Assembly (NCBI GenBank): GCA_016191995.1
Contig: JACPVA010000119.1
Span: 1 to 34,895, forward strand
Source of the DNA: Burkholderiales bacterium
GTDB lineage: Bacteria > Pseudomonadota > Gammaproteobacteria > Burkholderiales > Burkholderiaceae_C
DNA length: 34,895 bases
Direction of reading: 5' to 3'
A program made the position numbers and the translations under genes. The notes under the pieces are model-generated. The model did no database searches, was not told the DNA's origin, and was given only the letters and a program-made list of their open reading frames with translations. Below, piece by piece: positions 32,343 through 34,895 of this stretch. Each line of letters begins with the position of its first letter. Position 1 is the stretch's first letter.

Positions 32343-33986
32343 TCAGCCGGTGGCGCGCGCGCTGCGTGCCTGGCGCGTCAGCACGGTCGGGAAGCTGACC
32401 GGAAGCGGGTCGGGGAAGTCGCGGCTGAAGTGCAGGCCGCGGCTCTCGTGGCGGCGCAGCGCCGAGCGCACGATCAGCTCGGCGCAGACCACCAGGTTGC
32501 GCAGCTCCAGCAGGTCGCGCGTGACGCGGAAGTTCGCGTAATAGTCGTCGATCTCGCCGCGCAGCAGCTTGATGCGGTGCAGCGCGCGCTCGAGCCGGCG
32601 CGTCGTGCGGACGATACCGACGTAGTTCCACATCACCAGCCTGAGCTCGTCCCAGTTGTGCGAGATCACCACCTGCTCGTCGGCGTCCTCGACCTGGCTC
32701 TCGTCCCAGGGCGGCACCGCCTCGACCGCCGCGCCGGCGCTGGCCAGGATCCGCTCGGCGCAGCCGCGGCCGAGCACCACGCACTCGAGCAGCGAATTGC
32801 TCGCCAGCCGGTTGGCGCCGTGCAGCCCGGTGTAGGTCGCCTCGCCGACCGCGTACAGCCCCGGCAGGTCGGTGCGGCCCGCGTGGTCGGTGACGACGCC
32901 GCCGCAGGTGTAGTGCGCCGCCGGGACGACCGGGATCGGCTGGCGCACGATGTCGATGCCGAGCTGCAGGCAGCGCGCATGGATGGTCGGGAAGTGCGAG
33001 GTCAGGAAGGCCTCGCCCCTGTCGGCGACGATCGGCCGCGCGTCGAGCCAGACATGGTCGATGCCGTGCTTCTTCATCTCGAAGTCGATCGCGCGCGCGA
33101 CGATGTCGCGCGGCGCCAGCTCGGCGCGCGCATCGTGCGCCGGCATGAAGCGCTCGCCGACCTCGTGCCCGTTGACCGGCAGGTGCAGCGTCGCGCCCTC
33201 GCCTCGCAGCGCCTCGGTGATCAGGAAGCTGCGTTCCTGCGCGTGGTACAGGCAGGTCGGGTGGAACTGGATGAACTCCATGTTGCCGACCCGGCAGCCC
33301 GCGCGCCAGGCCATCGCGATGCCATCGCCGGTGGCGGTATCGGGGTTGCTGGTGTAGCGGTAGACCTTGCCGACGCCGCCGGTGGCCAGCACGACGGCGT
33401 CGCTGGCGATCGCCTCGACGCGGCCGCGCGCGATATCCAGCGCATACACGCCGTAGCAGCGCGGCGACTCGTCGCGCCGCAGGTGACGCGAGCCGACGAT
33501 GTCGACCGCCATCCAGCGCTCGCGCAGCTCGATGGCGGGGTGCGCGAGCGCGCGCGCCAGCAGCGCATCCTGGATCGCGCGCCCGGTGGCGTCGGCGGCG
33601 TGCGCGATGCGGCGCACCGCATGCCCGCCCTCGCGCGTCAGGTGCAGCCCGAGCGGGCCGGCCGGGTCGGGCGAGAACGGCACCCCGCAGCGCACCAGCC
33701 ACTCGATCGCCGCCGCGCTGTGCTGGGCGACGAAGCGCGCCGTGTCTTCGTCGACGATGCCGCCGCCGGCCTCCAGCGTGTCGTGCACGTGCGACTCGAT
33801 GCTGTCGTCGGCGCCGAGCACGCCGACGATGCCGCCCTGCGCCCACGACGTCGCGCCCTCGTCCAGGCCGCGCTTGGCGAGCACGATCACGCGCCGGCGC
33901 GACGCCGCTTCCAGCGCCACGGTCAGCCCGGCCAGCCCGGCGCCGACCACGACCACTGGCGGCCCGGCTTCGCTGATGTCCTTCAT
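32343..33986 (-). CDS. nadB: L-aspartate oxidase
   Basis: An FAD enzyme that oxidises L-aspartate to iminoaspartate, the first step of de novo NAD synthesis. 547 residues, the normal length. The N-terminal FAD-binding motif is VVVVGAGLAGLTVALEA, followed by GATSWAQGGIVGVL, the active-site blocks GGHAVRRIAHAADATG, EFIQFHPTCL and AAHYTCGGVVTD, and a second FAD segment GLYAVGEATYTGLHGANRLA. The C-terminal helical domain is the succinate dehydrogenase/fumarate reductase type. The start at 33986 has GGAGGAG just upstream; the longer frame is not conserved. The gene is separate from nadA-nadC and convergent with the ComFB-like gene, so its expression is independent. Confidence 0.97.
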   Translation of the reverse strand: MKDISEAGPPVVVVGAGLAGLTVALEAASRRRVIVLAKRGLDEGATSWAQGGIVGVLGADDSIESHVHDTLEAGGGIVDEDTARFVAQHSAAAIEWLVRCGVPFSPDPAGPLGLHLTREGGHAVRRIAHAADATGRAIQDALLARALAHPAIELRERWMAVDIVGSRHLRRDESPRCYGVYALDIARGRVEAIASDAVVLATGGVGKVYRYTSNPDTATGDGIAMAWRAGCRVGNMEFIQFHPTCLYHAQERSFLITEALRGEGATLHLPVNGHEVGERFMPAHDARAELAPRDIVARAIDFEMKKHGIDHVWLDARPIVADRGEAFLTSHFPTIHARCLQLGIDIVRQPIPVVPAAHYTCGGVVTDHAGRTDLPGLYAVGEATYTGLHGANRLASNSLLECVVLGRGCAERILASAGAAVEAVPPWDESQVEDADEQVVISHNWDELRLVMWNYVGIVRTTRRLERALHRIKLLRGEIDDYYANFRVTRDLLELRNLVVCAELIVRSALRRHESRGLHFSRDFPDPLPVSFPTVLTRQARSARATG

Positions 33987-34033
33987 CGCTCCTCCATCGT
34001 CAACCCGCGGCTGTCGGCCCCGAAGCGCCATGC

Positions 34034-34039
34034 ATTCTA
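34034..34039 (-). promoter_or_regulatory. -10 element of nadB
   Basis: TAGAAT on the minus strand (5 of 6 match to TATAAT) in an AT-richer patch, about 50 nt before the nadB ATG. No clear -35 is visible at 16-18 nt. It overlaps the upstream candidate start of the divergent gene, which argues for that gene starting further in. Confidence 0.45.
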
Positions 34040-34077
34040 GAAGTCCCCTCCCGCAGCAGCCCGGCGGTGGTCTCGCG

Positions 34078-34895
34078 ATGGACTCGCGCCCCGGCCCGTC
34101 CGCCGAGACCGGTGCGCTGGAACGCGCGGCGCGGCGCAGCCAGGACGTCGACGCCCCGGCGACGATGATCGTGCGCAACCGCGCCGACTACCTCGGCGAG
34201 GGCGCGAGCGACATCGGCCAGCGCATCGGCCCGGACAAGCTCGAGCTGTTCGTCGGCACCGATGCGGCGCAGGCCATGCAGCAGCAGATCGCGCAGCTCG
34301 CACCGGAGTACATCGCGGTGCACGACGTCGGCACCAGCACCGGGCTGCGGCTGCTGTCGGCGATCGGCAGCGCGCTAGGGTCGCCGCTGCAGCAGCTCGC
34401 GATCCGGCGCCAGGGCTACGGCGTGCCGCTGGCCACGCTGCGCTTCGTCGAGGTCGAAAGCCGCGGCAAGCGGCGGCTGCGCGTCTACAGCACCGACATC
34501 GACGCCGACTCGCAGTCGCGCCGGCAGCTCGCGCGCGTGCTGCTCGGGCAGGCGCGGCTGGCGGTGCTGATGGTCGGCGAGCTGCCGAGCCACGCACTCG
34601 ACACCGCGCTGGCACCGCTGCGCGACGCGCTGCGCGAGGGGCCCTGGCCGAACCGCAAGATCATCATGGTGCCGCTGTCCGCCGGCGTGAAGCTGGCCGA
34701 GCATGCGGCCAGGCTGCCGGGTGCGAGCGGCGTCGAGGTCAGCGTCACCGCGCCGGCGGCGCGCCCGACCGACGCCTGGAGCTTCATCGCCGGCGCCTGG
34801 AACCGCGCGCGCCAGGCCGCGCCGGGCGCAGGCGAGGCGCCGGCGGTCGCGCGCGCGGCTGCCGCACCGGCGTCCACGGCCGCCGCCCCCGCGAC
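34078..34895 (+). CDS. Unrecognised protein, 5' part (runs off the window)
   Basis: An uninterrupted frame to the right edge, at least 272 codons; not recognised. The start is either ATG 34078 or an in-frame ATG 16 codons earlier (34030); the later one avoids the nadB -10. Visible parts: a charged N-terminus, then an alpha/beta-looking core with TMIVRNRADYLGEGASDIGQ, KLELFVGTDAAQAMQQQIAQ, YIAVHDVGTSTGLRLLSAIG, RFVEVESRGKRRLRVYSTDI and RKIIMVPLSAGVKLAEHAAR. An Ala/Pro-rich stretch follows up to the edge. No signal peptide or membrane helix is seen. Codon use matches its neighbours. Divergent from nadB. Confidence 0.75.
   Translation, partial: MDSRPGPSAETGALERAARRSQDVDAPATMIVRNRADYLGEGASDIGQRIGPDKLELFVGTDAAQAMQQQIAQLAPEYIAVHDVGTSTGLRLLSAIGSALGSPLQQLAIRRQGYGVPLATLRFVEVESRGKRRLRVYSTDIDADSQSRRQLARVLLGQARLAVLMVGELPSHALDTALAPLRDALREGPWPNRKIIMVPLSAGVKLAEHAARLPGASGVEVSVTAPAARPTDAWSFIAGAWNRARQAAPGAGEAPAVARAAAAPASTAAAPA

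Noticed and set aside
1..34895. CRISPR arrays, insertion sequences, integrases, prophage genes
   Set aside because: No regular repeat-spacer pattern, transposase, integrase or phage structural protein was found on either strand.

Overview
The window is very GC-rich (third codon positions almost all G/C) and densely coded. Gene content (AcrAB-type RND efflux with a TetR repressor, type 1 gshA, rraA, split nadA-nadC/nadB genes, a copper/heavy-metal RND and P-type ATPase cluster) fits a betaproteobacterium of the order Burkholderiales, probably of the Rubrivivax/Leptothrix/Ideonella kind. That placement is inferred from protein style and base composition, not from a marker gene.

Layout. (1) 1-4613, minus strand: a tripartite multidrug efflux operon (membrane-fusion lipoprotein, HAE1 RND pump, start of a NodT/OprM-type outer-membrane lipoprotein), with a divergent TetR repressor at 4923 whose last codon overlaps a TRIC/YicG-type membrane protein gene. 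(2) 6320-8565, plus strand: gshA and a glutathione S-transferase. (3) 8830-9827, minus strand: a small accessory islet downstream of the 3' end of tRNA-Pro(TGG). It holds a two-gene ribbon-helix-helix/coiled-coil module with its own promoter and palindrome, and the wreck of a BrnT/BrnA toxin-antitoxin pair. (4) 9832-11417, minus strand: an uncharacterised membrane protein, rraA and a Kbp/YgaU-type BON-LysM protein.

(5) 11659-26319 is a copper (or copper/silver) resistance region. A TolC-type channel, a periplasmic protein, an adaptor, a heavy-metal RND pump and a second small periplasmic protein form one minus-strand operon (18246-11659). An OmpR-type regulator and histidine kinase (18433-20506) diverge from it. 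A second minus-strand operon (24154-20622) encodes a periplasmic beta-propeller, a P1B-type copper ATPase and a small HxH protein. A third (25798-24491) encodes a CopK-like protein with cysteines, a lipoprotein made largely of methionine, and a c-type cytochrome. All three minus-strand operons carry the same upstream box, GTAATGCGNNCGTCA. In two of them it lies exactly 23 nt before a TAC(A/C)GT -10 element, and the third has a weak CAGCAT at that distance. This is best read as the binding site of the local response regulator. A decayed second kinase gene lies at the right edge.

(6) 26519-34895: a thiamine-diphosphate enzyme of the acetolactate synthase family and an MFS transporter (minus); nadA and nadC (plus); a ComFB-family protein gene (plus) behind a near-consensus sigma-28 flagellar promoter; nadB (minus, convergent); and the 5' part of an unrecognised gene.

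Most notable: the shared copper box and its duplicated promoter segment, the CopK-like/Met-rich lipoprotein/cytochrome operon, the sigma-28-driven ComFB gene, and the accessory islet at tRNA-Pro.
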